From positions 1-22,954 of the forward strand of contig DJIE01000260.1 in NCBI GenBank assembly GCA_002433465.1: a stretch of DNA of 22,954 nt, written 5' to 3'. This stretch comes from Salinisphaera sp. UBA6602 (GTDB taxonomy: Bacteria; Pseudomonadota; Gammaproteobacteria; Nevskiales; Salinisphaeraceae). This document shows, piece by piece, positions 6,934 through 14,590 of the stretch. Both the position numbers and the translations under genes were made by a program. Within the stretch, counting starts at the first letter, position 1. Every line of letters begins with the position of its first letter. Below the pieces are notes generated by a model. It was not told the DNA's origin and made no database searches. It was given only the letters and a program-made list of their open reading frames with translations.

Positions 6934-7406
6934 TGCGTACGCTGCTGGTCGGCTTGTTGCTGTTGCTCGCTACGTCCGCTGCCCAGGCGGTAGATCTGCA
7001 GGGCGAGGAACTGGCGCGTTATCACGCCCTCAACGCCGAGCTGCGTTGTCTGATCTGTCAGAACCGCAGCATTGCCGAATCGGATGCGCCGCTGGCCCAG
7101 GACCTGCGCGCCATCGTTGAACGTCAGATCGCGCAAGGGCGCAGCGACGCCGAGATCAAGCAGTACCTGGTCGATCGTTACGGCAAGTGGGTGCTCTACG
7201 ATCCGCCGCTGGATTCGGCCACGATCATTCTCTGGGCGGGCCCGTTCGTGCTGCTGGCCGTGGGCCTGCTGGTGGTTTTCCTGCTGATGCGCCGGCGCCG
7301 TGGCGCGCCGACCCCATCGCCGTCGTTGGACCGCGAGCGACTCAATCGTGTGCTCGACGAACAGGCACGAGACGCGGACTCCGACTCGTCTGAAGAGCGT
7401 TCATGA
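6933..7406 (+). CDS. ccmH: CcmH, apocytochrome c thioreductase subunit
   Basis: This 157-residue protein has a Sec signal peptide (cleavage likely after AQA at residue 19), a periplasmic three-helix domain with the redox motif LRCLICQN (C39, C42), a block YLVDRYGKWVLYDPP, one membrane helix at about residues 98-120, and a charged cytoplasmic tail. It corresponds to the N-terminal half of E. coli CcmH and to CycL/Ccl2; the TPR half is encoded separately by the next gene. The start is fixed by AAAGGGG just upstream and by the TGATG junction with ccmG. Confidence 0.96.
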   Translation: MRTLLVGLLLLLATSAAQAVDLQGEELARYHALNAELRCLICQNRSIAESDAPLAQDLRAIVERQIAQGRSDAEIKQYLVDRYGKWVLYDPPLDSATIILWAGPFVLLAVGLLVVFLLMRRRRGAPTPSPSLDRERLNRVLDEQARDADSDSSEERS

Positions 7407-8230
7407 CCGAATTTCTTGTTTTCGCGGCAGTGCTCGTCGCTGCCAGTCTCGTATTCGTTCTGGTGCCACTCTGGCGCGCGGGCACGCCGTCCGCGGACAA
7501 GCGCCGGGCGGCGAATATCACGATCTACCATCAGCGCTATGCCGAGATCGAGCGCGAGGTGGCTGCGGGCGCACTGACTCGACAGGACGCCGAAAGCCAG
7601 AAGGATGAGCTCGGCGCCCGCCTGCTCGCCGATATCGACGATACGCCTGAGCTGGCACCGTCGCCCAGGGCTGCGCGCCGGCCGTGGGTGGCCACGATAC
7701 TGGTGCTCGCCGTGATGGTGGGCGGCTCGGCCGCGGTGTACTGGAAGATCGGCGACTATCAGGCCTTCGTCGAACAGGATACGCCCGACCTGAACGCGAT
7801 GATCGCGGAACTGGAGCAGCGGGTAAACGATCATCCCGACGACATGCAGGCACGCGCGATGCTCGCGCGTGCGAGCGAGGCCGGCGGCGATTACGGCGCG
7901 GCCGCCGAGCAATATCGTGCGCTCAATGCGGCCATGCCGGCGCCGCGACCGCCGATCATCGCCGCCGAAGCACAGGCGACTCTGGCCGCAACCGACGATC
8001 TGCAGGGTCGGGCGAAAACACTCTACGAGCAGCTGCTCGAACTGGAGCCACAAAGCCGCGAGGCGCTTTGGTATCTGGGCCTGGCCGCGGCCGAGCGCGG
8101 CGAGGGTGAGGCGGCTATCGACTACTGGGACCGGTTGCTGGCCCAGGATCTGCCCGAAGACTTCGCCACCATGGTCGCCAACCGCCGCGCCGAACTGGCC
8201 GGTGAGAAACCGACCTTGTCGAATGACTAA
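7403..8230 (+). CDS. ccmI: CcmI, TPR apocytochrome c chaperone (short form)
   Basis: This 275-residue protein starts with a membrane helix (residues about 4-24), then a cytoplasmic loop with the CcmI signature RRAANITIYHQRYAEIE, a second membrane helix (about 96-114), and a periplasmic TPR region (about 130-265; alternating helices with ARAMLARASEAGGDYGAAAEQY and ALWYLGLAAAERGEGEAAIDYW). The family role is to hold apocytochrome c C-termini for CcmF/CcmH. Many proteobacterial CcmI proteins are longer, with a further C-terminal periplasmic domain that is absent here. The gene overlaps ccmH by ATGA and ends the ccm operon. Confidence 0.93.
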   Translation: MTEFLVFAAVLVAASLVFVLVPLWRAGTPSADKRRAANITIYHQRYAEIEREVAAGALTRQDAESQKDELGARLLADIDDTPELAPSPRAARRPWVATILVLAVMVGGSAAVYWKIGDYQAFVEQDTPDLNAMIAELEQRVNDHPDDMQARAMLARASEAGGDYGAAAEQYRALNAAMPAPRPPIIAAEAQATLAATDDLQGRAKTLYEQLLELEPQSREALWYLGLAAAERGEGEAAIDYWDRLLAQDLPEDFATMVANRRAELAGEKPTLSND

Positions 8231-8294
8231 GCGTGTTGTTTCGCCCCAGTAAAGGGGTTAACGTCGCTGCTAAACCAACCCGACCCCATAGGCG

Positions 8295-9173
8295 ATGGCA
8301 AACGAAACCCGGCTCGAATACGACTCTCTTCCGGCGGTTGCGCCGTCCTATCTGAGGGCCGCGACGACGCTGTCGGGCGGCCTGTCCGGCGATGAAACCA
8401 TACCGCCGATCGTTGCAGAACTGCCGGATCTCGAGGTCCGCGCCGAAGAGCTGGCGAAGTATCGCAAGGTATGCGGTTTTCAGCATTCGCCGCATTTGCC
8501 GGTCACCTATCCCCATGTGCTGGCCTTTCCCATGCACATGGCGGTACTCACCCACAAGCGTTTTCCGCTCAAGCTGCTGGGCCTGATTCATCTGCGTAAC
8601 CAGATTACCCAGTATCGGGCCATCGAGACCGCGGAAAAGCTGCATATCGAGGTCAGCGTCGGCGGCCATCGGGAAGTCGAGAAGGGCGTCGAGTTCGATC
8701 TGGTCACGCGCGTGCGCGACCGGGCCGGCGAACTGATCTGGCAGGAAGACAGTTCGATGCTTTCGCGCCAGAAAACCAACGTACCCAAGTCGCCCAAGAA
8801 GAAGCACGATGACGGGCTCGGCTTCGATATCGAAGAAGAAGTCACCTGGGACGTGCCCGAAAACATCGGGCGCCGCTACGCCAGCGCGGCGGGCGACTAC
8901 AATCCGATCCATCTGAGCCCGTGGAGCGCGAAGCTGTTCGGTTTTCCGCGCGCCATCGCCACCGGCATGTGGACCAAGGCACGCGCCGCGGCGGAACTCG
9001 AGCCGAAGCTCGAGCAGGCCGCCTATACGCTGACGCTGGGTTTCAAGAAACCGGTCTTCCTGCCGAGCAAGGCCCGCTTTGGCTACAGCCTTGGCGCACA
9101 GGGCGCGGATTTTGCATTGACCAATCCCAAAGGCGATATCGTCCACCTGCTGGGCGATATACGCTATCTCTAG
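8295..9173 (+). CDS. MaoC-family tandem hot-dog dehydratase/hydratase-like protein, substrate unknown
   Basis: This 292-residue protein looks like two hot-dog domains in tandem. The C-terminal half carries the hydratase-2 motif: YASAAGDYNPIHLSPWSAK followed by FGFPRAIATGMW, with the likely catalytic D201 and H206. The N-terminal half (about 45-160) lacks that motif and probably plays a structural or acyl-binding role. No signal peptide or membrane segment is seen, so it should be cytoplasmic. Relatives hydrate or dehydrate 2-enoyl/3-hydroxyacyl thioesters (CoA or ACP). The substrate cannot be read from the sequence, and neighbours (ccmI, galU) give no pathway. A basic run KSPKKKHDDG (about 163-172) links the halves. 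The upstream ribosome site is weak (AGGCG). Confidence 0.85.
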   Translation: MANETRLEYDSLPAVAPSYLRAATTLSGGLSGDETIPPIVAELPDLEVRAEELAKYRKVCGFQHSPHLPVTYPHVLAFPMHMAVLTHKRFPLKLLGLIHLRNQITQYRAIETAEKLHIEVSVGGHREVEKGVEFDLVTRVRDRAGELIWQEDSSMLSRQKTNVPKSPKKKHDDGLGFDIEEEVTWDVPENIGRRYASAAGDYNPIHLSPWSAKLFGFPRAIATGMWTKARAAAELEPKLEQAAYTLTLGFKKPVFLPSKARFGYSLGAQGADFALTNPKGDIVHLLGDIRYL

Positions 9174-9211
9174 ATTTCAATTCGAAGGGCTGACAAGCCA
9201 AAGGATCGACT

Positions 9212-10117
9212 ATGCGTATTCGTAAGGCGGTGTTCCCGGTCGCAGGGCTGGGCACGCGTTTTCTGCCGGCAACCAAGGCCAGCGCCAAAGAGATCCTGCC
9301 TGTGGTGGACAAGCCGCTGATCCAGTATGCGGTCAAGGAGGCGATCGCAGCCGGCGCCGAGGAAATGGTGTTCATCACGAGCCACACCAAGAACTCGATC
9401 ATGGATCATTTCGATCGGGACTATGAGCTGGAAGCCACGCTCGAGGCCAAGGGCAAGGAAGAATTGCTGCAGGCGGTCAAGGACGTACTGCCGCCGGGTA
9501 TCAGCTGTGTCTATATTCGCCAGCCCGAGCAGATGGGGCTGGGGCATGCCATCAGCTGCGCATTGCCGGCCGTGGGCGACCAGGATTTCGCCGTCATCCT
9601 CGCGGACGACCTGATCGCGGGCTCCTTCCAGCCGTGCATGGCACAGATGCAGCGGGTGTATCAGGAGTACGGCACGAGCGTGCTCGCGGTACAGCGCGTG
9701 CCCTGGGAAGAAACCTACAAGTACGGCATTGTGGAAGTGGAGCCGATCGGCCCCGGGCTGTCCGAAATTCGCGGCATCGTGGAAAAACCCGATCCGGACA
9801 AGGCCCCGTCGAATCTGGCCGTGGTCGGCCGCTATATCCTCACACCGCGCATATTCCGGCTGCTGGACAAGACCAAACCGGGTGCGGGGGGCGAAATCCA
9901 GCTCACCGACGCCATCGAGGCACTGATGGGCGAGCAGACCGTGCTGGCCTACGAATTCGAAGGCACCCGCTACGACTGCGGCAGCAAGTTCGGCTATCTC
10001 AAGGCCAACGTCGAAATGGGGCTTCAGCACCACGAGATCGGCGACGAGTTTCGCAGCTACCTCAAAAACCTCACGGCGGGCTGGGACGAAGAAGACGATG
10101 CGAACAAGACTGGCTGA
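9212..10117 (+). CDS. galU: GalU, UTP--glucose-1-phosphate uridylyltransferase
   Basis: This 301-residue cytoplasmic enzyme makes UDP-glucose and diphosphate from glucose-1-phosphate and UTP. The nucleotide-binding motif is PVAGLGTRFLPATKASAKE (residues 9-27), with basic residues R16 and K26. The metal/nucleotide site is ILADDLI with D132/D133. VEKPDPDKAPSNLAVVGRY and GGEIQLTDAI are standard GalU blocks. Length equals the E. coli enzyme within one residue. AAAGGA lies about 7 bases before the ATG. It follows the MaoC-like gene by 38 bases and may be cotranscribed with it. UDP-glucose could supply the exopolysaccharide locus at the left edge, but that link is inference. Confidence 0.97.
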   Translation: MRIRKAVFPVAGLGTRFLPATKASAKEILPVVDKPLIQYAVKEAIAAGAEEMVFITSHTKNSIMDHFDRDYELEATLEAKGKEELLQAVKDVLPPGISCVYIRQPEQMGLGHAISCALPAVGDQDFAVILADDLIAGSFQPCMAQMQRVYQEYGTSVLAVQRVPWEETYKYGIVEVEPIGPGLSEIRGIVEKPDPDKAPSNLAVVGRYILTPRIFRLLDKTKPGAGGEIQLTDAIEALMGEQTVLAYEFEGTRYDCGSKFGYLKANVEMGLQHHEIGDEFRSYLKNLTAGWDEEDDANKTG

Positions 10118-10122
10118 GACCG

Positions 10123-10142
10123 GCCCGTGTTCGGTCACGGGC
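10123..10142 (+). terminator. Hairpin after galU, possible weak terminator or operator
   Basis: GCCCGTG (10123-10129) pairs perfectly with CACGGGC (10136-10142) around a TTCGGT loop, starting 6 bases after the galU stop. No direct T-run follows (the T-rich stretch begins about 10 bases later), so termination would be weak. It also covers the -35 position of the candidate sucA promoter. Confidence 0.35.
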
Positions 10143-10154
10143 AAGGGTACGGTT

Positions 10155-10163
10155 TGTTATCAT
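10155..10163 (+). promoter_or_regulatory. Candidate extended -10 promoter for the suc operon
   Basis: TGTTATCAT combines a TGn extension with TATCAT, a five-of-six match to the -10 consensus, in an otherwise GC-rich gap. The sequence 17 bases upstream (TCACGG) is a poor -35 box. Transcription would begin near 10170 and give a leader of about 90 bases. Confidence 0.45.
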
Positions 10164-10174
10164 TAGCGGCCATC

Positions 10175-10251
10175 GCGGCGCCCGCCGGCAGGCGTCGCAT
10201 CGGCACGGTTTGAACGAGGCGATCCCGGCGCCTCGACACGGCCACAGGGCC
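10175..10251 (+). promoter_or_regulatory. Hairpin-rich sucA leader
   Basis: Three consecutive stems can form before sucA. GCGGCGCC (10175-10182) pairs with GGCGTCGC (10191-10198), with one G-T pair. CGAGGCG (10215-10221) pairs perfectly with CGCCTCG (10229-10235). GGCC (10240-10243) pairs with GGCC (10248-10251) around an ACAG loop. The last stem would mask the only plausible Shine-Dalgarno (AGGG, 10246-10249). GC richness makes chance pairing likely, so function is a suggestion only. Confidence 0.3.
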
Positions 10252-10258
10252 TTAGTCT

Positions 10259-13156
10259 ATGAAAAGCGAACTTAACGACAAGTTCATCGAGAATTCTCCT
10301 CTGTTCGGCGGCAACGCAGCCTACGTCGAGTCCTACTACGAGCAATATCTCAAGGATCCCGACTCGGTCGAGCCAAGCTGGCGCGAGTACTTCAAGAGCC
10401 TTAACGGCGATGGCGCTGAAGACGTCGCGCACGGGCCGATTCGCGACTCGTTCGTGGATACCCAGGCCTCGGCGGGCCAGGGCGCACGACCGCGGGCAAG
10501 CATGTCGCAGCGCGCGGCCCAGAAGCAGGCAGGCGTGCTACGCCTGATCAACTATTACCGCATGCGCGGCCACCAGGCCGCCGATCTGGACCCGCTCGGC
10601 CTTTACGAGCGTCCGAACGTGCCGGACCTGGACCCGGCTTTTCACGGGCTGGGCGAAGCGGATATGGATACCGTCTTCAACACCGGGTCGCTGTTCACCG
10701 AAGCCGACGAACTGCCGCTGCGCGATATCATCGACATCTGCAAGCGGGTGTACACGGGTACGATCGGCACCGAGTACATGTACATCACCGACACCCGCCA
10801 GAAACGCTGGATTCAGCGCCGCCTCGAGGCCAGCGTCGACAAGCCGCGCCTGAACGAAAAGGAAAAGCGGGAAGTACTGCGCCAGCTGACCGCGGCAGAA
10901 GGCATCGAACGCTATCTGCATACCAAGTATGTCGGGCAGAAGCGCTTCTCGCTGGAAGGCGCCGACAGCATGATCCCGGCGCTGGATGAAGTGGTGCGCT
11001 CGGCCGCGCGCAGCCACGTGGACGAGATCGTGATCGGCATGGCCCATCGTGGCCGCCTGAACGTGCTCGTGAACATCCTCGGCAAGTCGCCGAAGGAGTT
11101 GTTCGCCGAATTCGAAGGCGACTACGACCTCGACGAACTCGAGATGTCGGGCGACGTGAAGTATCACATGGGTTTCTCTACCGACATCGAAATCGAAGAC
11201 GAGCGCGTGCATCTCGTGCTGGCCTTCAACCCCTCGCATCTCGAGGCGGTGAATCCGGTGGTACAGGGCTCGGTCAAGGCGCGCCAGGAGCGCCGCCACG
11301 ACGAAGAAGGCGAGACGATTCTGCCGGTGCTCATCCACGGCGATGCGTCGTTTGCCGGCCAGGGCATCGTCATGGAGACGCTGCAGCTGTCGCAGGCCGA
11401 AGGCTATGCCACCGGCGGCACCGTGCATCTGGTGGTGAACAACCAGCTCGGTTTCACCATGCAGAACCCGATCACCGCCAAGCTGGGTGAGGTCTCGCGT
11501 ACGTCGCAGTACTGCACCGACATCGCCAAGATGCTCGAAGCGCCGGTGTTTCACGTCAACGGCGACGACCCGGAAGCAGTCGTGTTCGTCACCCGTCTGG
11601 CCATGGATTACCGCGAGACGTTCGGCAAGGACGTGATCGTCGACATGATCTGCTATCGGCGCCACGGCCATAACGAGGCTGACGAGCCGGCGGTCACCCA
11701 GCCGCTGATGTACCAGAAGGTCAAGCAGATGGAGACGACCCGCAAGCTGTATGCGGGCAAGCTCGAATCCGAAGGCCTGATCGACAAGGACGAAGCGCAG
11801 CAGTTCGCCGACGCCTATCGCGACGGCCTCGACGAAGGCAAGAACATCTCGCGCACCACGCTCGGCTTGGTCGGCAACGAACATACCGTGGACTGGGCGC
11901 GCTACAGCCGGCAGCGCTGGTCGGATATCGTCGACACCTCGGTGCCGGTGGAAACGCTGCAGCGGCTCGCCTCGCGGCTGCATGACCTGCCCGACAGCTT
12001 CGAGCTGCACAAGCGCGCACAGCGCATCATCGATGATCGCGGCAAGATGGCCGCCGGCGCTTCGCGTATCGACTGGGGCTTTGCCGAGCATATGGCCTAT
12101 GCGACCCTGCTCGACGACGGCTTCAACGTGCGCCTGTCCGGTCAGGACTCCGGCCGTGGCACGTTCTTCCATCGCCACTCGGTGCTCTACAACCAGAAGG
12201 ACGGTCAGAAGTTCATTCCGTTGAAGCATGTGGGCCGCGAAAGCGCGATGTTCACGGTCAACGACACGCTGCTTTCCGAGGCGGGCGTGCTCGGCTTCGA
12301 GTACGGCTACGCCACCGCCGATCCGTCGACGCTCACCATCTGGGAAGCCCAGTTCGGTGACTTCGTCAACGGTGCTCAGGTCATCATCGACCAGTTCATC
12401 TCCAGCGGTCAGGCCAAGTGGGGCCGGCTGTGCGGCCTGGTGATGTTCCTTCCGCACGGCTATGAAGGCCAGGGCCCGGAGCATTCCTCGGCACGGCTGG
12501 AGCGTTTTCTGCAGCTGTGCGCCGAGCGCCACATGATTGTTTGCGTGCCGTCCACGCCGGCGCAGTGGTTCCACCTGTTGCGCCAGCAGATGGTGCGCGA
12601 TCTGCGCATGCCGCTGGTGGTGCTCACGCCCAAGAGCCTGCTGCGTCATCGGCTGTCGACCTCGACGCTCGAGGATTTGGCCGAGGGCCAGTTCAACTTC
12701 GTCATCGACGAGCCCGACAGCATCGACGACGACGCCATCGAGCGCGTCGTGTTCTGTAGCGGCAAGGTCTACTACGATTTGTATCAGGCTCGTGAAGAGC
12801 GCGAACTCGACAACGTGGCGCTGGTGCGTATTGAACAGCTCTATCCGTTCCCGGCCAACGACTACGCGGCGGTGCTCGATCGCTACAAGAACGCCGAGGA
12901 GGTGGTGTGGTGCCAGGAAGAGCCGGAGAATCAGGGCGCCTGGTATCAGATCAAGCATCGCCTGCAGGTGCCGCTGGCCGAACGCCACGAGCTGCTCTAT
13001 GCCACGCGCCCGGGTGCGGCGACGACCGCCGCGGGTTACCACAAGCTGCACGTCAAGCAGCAGGAAGCGGTGGTCGACGCAGGCCTGACCGGCGGCGAGC
13101 GCCTCGTGGACAAGGGCAAGGCGCAGACGCGCAAGTCTCGTTCCAAGAAGAAGTGA
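10259..13156 (+). CDS. sucA: SucA, 2-oxoglutarate dehydrogenase E1 component
   Basis: This 965-residue thiamine-diphosphate enzyme decarboxylates 2-oxoglutarate and passes the succinyl group to the lipoyl domain of SucB in the TCA cycle. The N-terminus (NSPLFGGNAAYVESYYEQYL) is the usual SucA E2/E3-contact segment. The region LINYYRMRGHQAADLDPLG follows at about residue 96. The ThDP motif begins GDASFAGQG at G361/D362 and ends at N394/N395. The transketolase-like pyrimidine domain and the C-terminal domain (VWCQEEPENQGAW, residues about 881-893) are complete. It is slightly longer than the E. coli enzyme (933). The start gives the standard N-terminus despite a weak AGGG site. sucB follows after 64 bases. 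No sdh genes lie upstream, where E. coli has them; galU is there instead. Confidence 0.98.
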   Translation: MKSELNDKFIENSPLFGGNAAYVESYYEQYLKDPDSVEPSWREYFKSLNGDGAEDVAHGPIRDSFVDTQASAGQGARPRASMSQRAAQKQAGVLRLINYYRMRGHQAADLDPLGLYERPNVPDLDPAFHGLGEADMDTVFNTGSLFTEADELPLRDIIDICKRVYTGTIGTEYMYITDTRQKRWIQRRLEASVDKPRLNEKEKREVLRQLTAAEGIERYLHTKYVGQKRFSLEGADSMIPALDEVVRSAARSHVDEIVIGMAHRGRLNVLVNILGKSPKELFAEFEGDYDLDELEMSGDVKYHMGFSTDIEIEDERVHLVLAFNPSHLEAVNPVVQGSVKARQERRHDEEGETILPVLIHGDASFAGQGIVMETLQLSQAEGYATGGTVHLVVNNQLGFTMQNPITAKLGEVSRTSQYCTDIAKMLEAPVFHVNGDDPEAVVFVTRLAMDYRETFGKDVIVDMICYRRHGHNEADEPAVTQPLMYQKVKQMETTRKLYAGKLESEGLIDKDEAQQFADAYRDGLDEGKNISRTTLGLVGNEHTVDWARYSRQRWSDIVDTSVPVETLQRLASRLHDLPDSFELHKRAQRIIDDRGKMAAGASRIDWGFAEHMAYATLLDDGFNVRLSGQDSGRGTFFHRHSVLYNQKDGQKFIPLKHVGRESAMFTVNDTLLSEAGVLGFEYGYATADPSTLTIWEAQFGDFVNGAQVIIDQFISSGQAKWGRLCGLVMFLPHGYEGQGPEHSSARLERFLQLCAERHMIVCVPSTPAQWFHLLRQQMVRDLRMPLVVLTPKSLLRHRLSTSTLEDLAEGQFNFVIDEPDSIDDDAIERVVFCSGKVYYDLYQAREERELDNVALVRIEQLYPFPANDYAAVLDRYKNAEEVVWCQEEPENQGAWYQIKHRLQVPLAERHELLYATRPGAATTAAGYHKLHVKQQEAVVDAGLTGGERLVDKGKAQTRKSRSKKK

Positions 13157-13220
13157 TATTGGCCGCGCGCTAGCACGCGGATTCACGTCAACGATCTCGA
13201 CAAGTTAGGAAACACCAAGC

Positions 13221-14549
13221 ATGGCCACAGAAGTCAAAGTCCCGGAGCTTCCGGAATCCGTCAGCGAAGCCACCGTGGGTGAGTGGCAGAAGAACAAGGG
13301 CGACAAGGTCGGCCGCGACGAGAACCTCGTCGACCTCGAGACCGACAAGGTCGTGCTCGAAGTGCCCTCGACCTCGGCGGGCGTGCTCGCCGAAATCAAG
13401 GTGTCCGCCGGCGATACCGTCAAGGCGGGCGACGTGCTGGCCATCGTCGAGGAAGGTGACGGCTCGGATGCCGGCGACGACGATGACGACGATACGTCGG
13501 ACGACGACAAGAAAGCCGCGGCCGACGACGACAGCGACGCCAAGAGCGACGAAGCCGAAGACGAGGCCGCAGAAAAGGCCGATTCGGGCGACGACGAGGC
13601 GATCGCCAGTCCTGCAGCCAAGAAGCTGATGGACGAAAACGATGTGGCCGCGCGCAATGTCGAAGGTACCGGCAAGGACGGCCGGATCACCAAGGCCGAC
13701 GTGCAGAAGGCGATCGACAACAAGGGCGATTCCAAGCCGGCCCAGGGCGAAGACAAATCGCAGTCGCGCGCCGACTCCAGTTCCGAGCGCGAGGAGCAGG
13801 CCGTATCCGAACAGGCCGACCGTCAGGCCCTCGCCGATGCCCCCAGCGAACGCACCGAGCAGCGCGTACCGATGACGCGTATTCGCCAGCGCATTGCCGA
13901 GCGCCTGCTGGATGCCAGCCAGAACACCGCCATGCTCACGACCTTCAACGAGGTCGATATGAAGGCGGTGATGGATCTGCGCAATCAGTACAAGGACAAG
14001 TTCGAGAAGGATCACGAAGTCCGTCTCGGCTTCATGTCGTTCTTCGTCAAGGCCGCGGTCGAAGCCCTCAAGCGCTTCCCGATCGTCAACGCCTCCATCG
14101 ACGAAGGCGATATCGTCTACCACGGCTTCTACGATATCGGCGTGGCCGTATCCTCGCCGCGTGGCCTGCTGGTGCCGGTGCTGCGCGATGCCGATCAGCA
14201 GTCCTACGCGCAGATCGAATCCACGATCCGCGACCTCGGCAAGCGTGCCCAGGAAGGCAAGGTCACCATGGACGAAATGAGTGGCGGTACCTTCACGATC
14301 ACCAACGGCGGCGTGTTCGGCTCACTCCTGTCGACGCCGATCATCAACCCGCCGCAGGCCGCGATTCTCGGAATGCATGCCACCAACGAAAAGCCAGTGG
14401 TGGTTGACGGCGAAATCGTGATCCGCCCGGTCATGCAGCTCGCGCTGTCCTATGATCACCGCCTTATTGACGGCCGCGACGCGGTGTTGTTCCTGCGCAC
14501 GATCAAGGAACTCATCGAAGATCCGGCCCGGTTGCTGCTGCAGGTCTAG
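13221..14549 (+). CDS. sucB: SucB, dihydrolipoyl succinyltransferase (E2), with Asp-rich linker
   Basis: This 442-residue E2 core transfers the succinyl group from lipoate to CoA. The lipoyl domain is at residues 2-77, with lipoylated K43 in the motif ETDKV. A peripheral-subunit-binding domain ([21 protein letters not shown]) spans about 128-165. The catalytic domain runs from about 213 to the end, with [12 protein letters not shown] holding H413 and D417. The linker between the lipoyl and binding domains (about 78-126) is dominated by Asp, Glu, Ala, Ser and Lys and includes a run of six Asp residues, instead of the Ala/Pro-rich hinge usual in E2 proteins. The second linker (about 168-210) is also polar. 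Mixed GAC/GAT codons and an open frame argue against an assembly error. AGGA lies 9 bases before the ATG. Confidence 0.97.
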   Translation: MATEVKVPELPESVSEATVGEWQKNKGDKVGRDENLVDLETDKVVLEVPSTSAGVLAEIKVSAGDTVKAGDVLAIVEEGDGSDAGDDDDDDTSDDDKKAAADDDSDAKSDEAEDEAAEKADSGDDEAIASPAAKKLMDENDVAARNVEGTGKDGRITKADVQKAIDNKGDSKPAQGEDKSQSRADSSSEREEQAVSEQADRQALADAPSERTEQRVPMTRIRQRIAERLLDASQNTAMLTTFNEVDMKAVMDLRNQYKDKFEKDHEVRLGFMSFFVKAAVEALKRFPIVNASIDEGDIVYHGFYDIGVAVSSPRGLLVPVLRDADQQSYAQIESTIRDLGKRAQEGKVTMDEMSGGTFTITNGGVFGSLLSTPIINPPQAAILGMHATNEKPVVVDGEIVIRPVMQLALSYDHRLIDGRDAVLFLRTIKELIEDPARLLLQV

Positions 14550-14590
14550 GCCCACATCGGTAACCGTCACACGTAATTGCAAGGAAAAGC

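Noticed and set aside
8244..8260. CCCC-AGTAAA-GGGG hairpin after ccmI
   Set aside because: A 4-bp stem followed only by TTAA is not enough to support a terminator.
13159..13183. CCGCG...CGCGG inverted repeat between sucA and sucB
   Set aside because: Short, without a T-run, and easily produced by GC-rich sequence.
10538..13186. 882-codon open frame antisense to almost all of sucA
   Set aside because: It mirrors a highly expressed GC-rich gene, the translation is rich in His, Arg and Val with no recognisable domain, and sucA is unambiguous. Codon-position GC bias leaves antisense frames open.
13480..13600. Asp-codon repeat in sucB as a frameshift or tandem-repeat expansion
   Set aside because: GAC and GAT codons are mixed with Ala, Ser, Lys and Glu codons and the frame runs correctly into the binding domain, so it reads as a true acidic linker.
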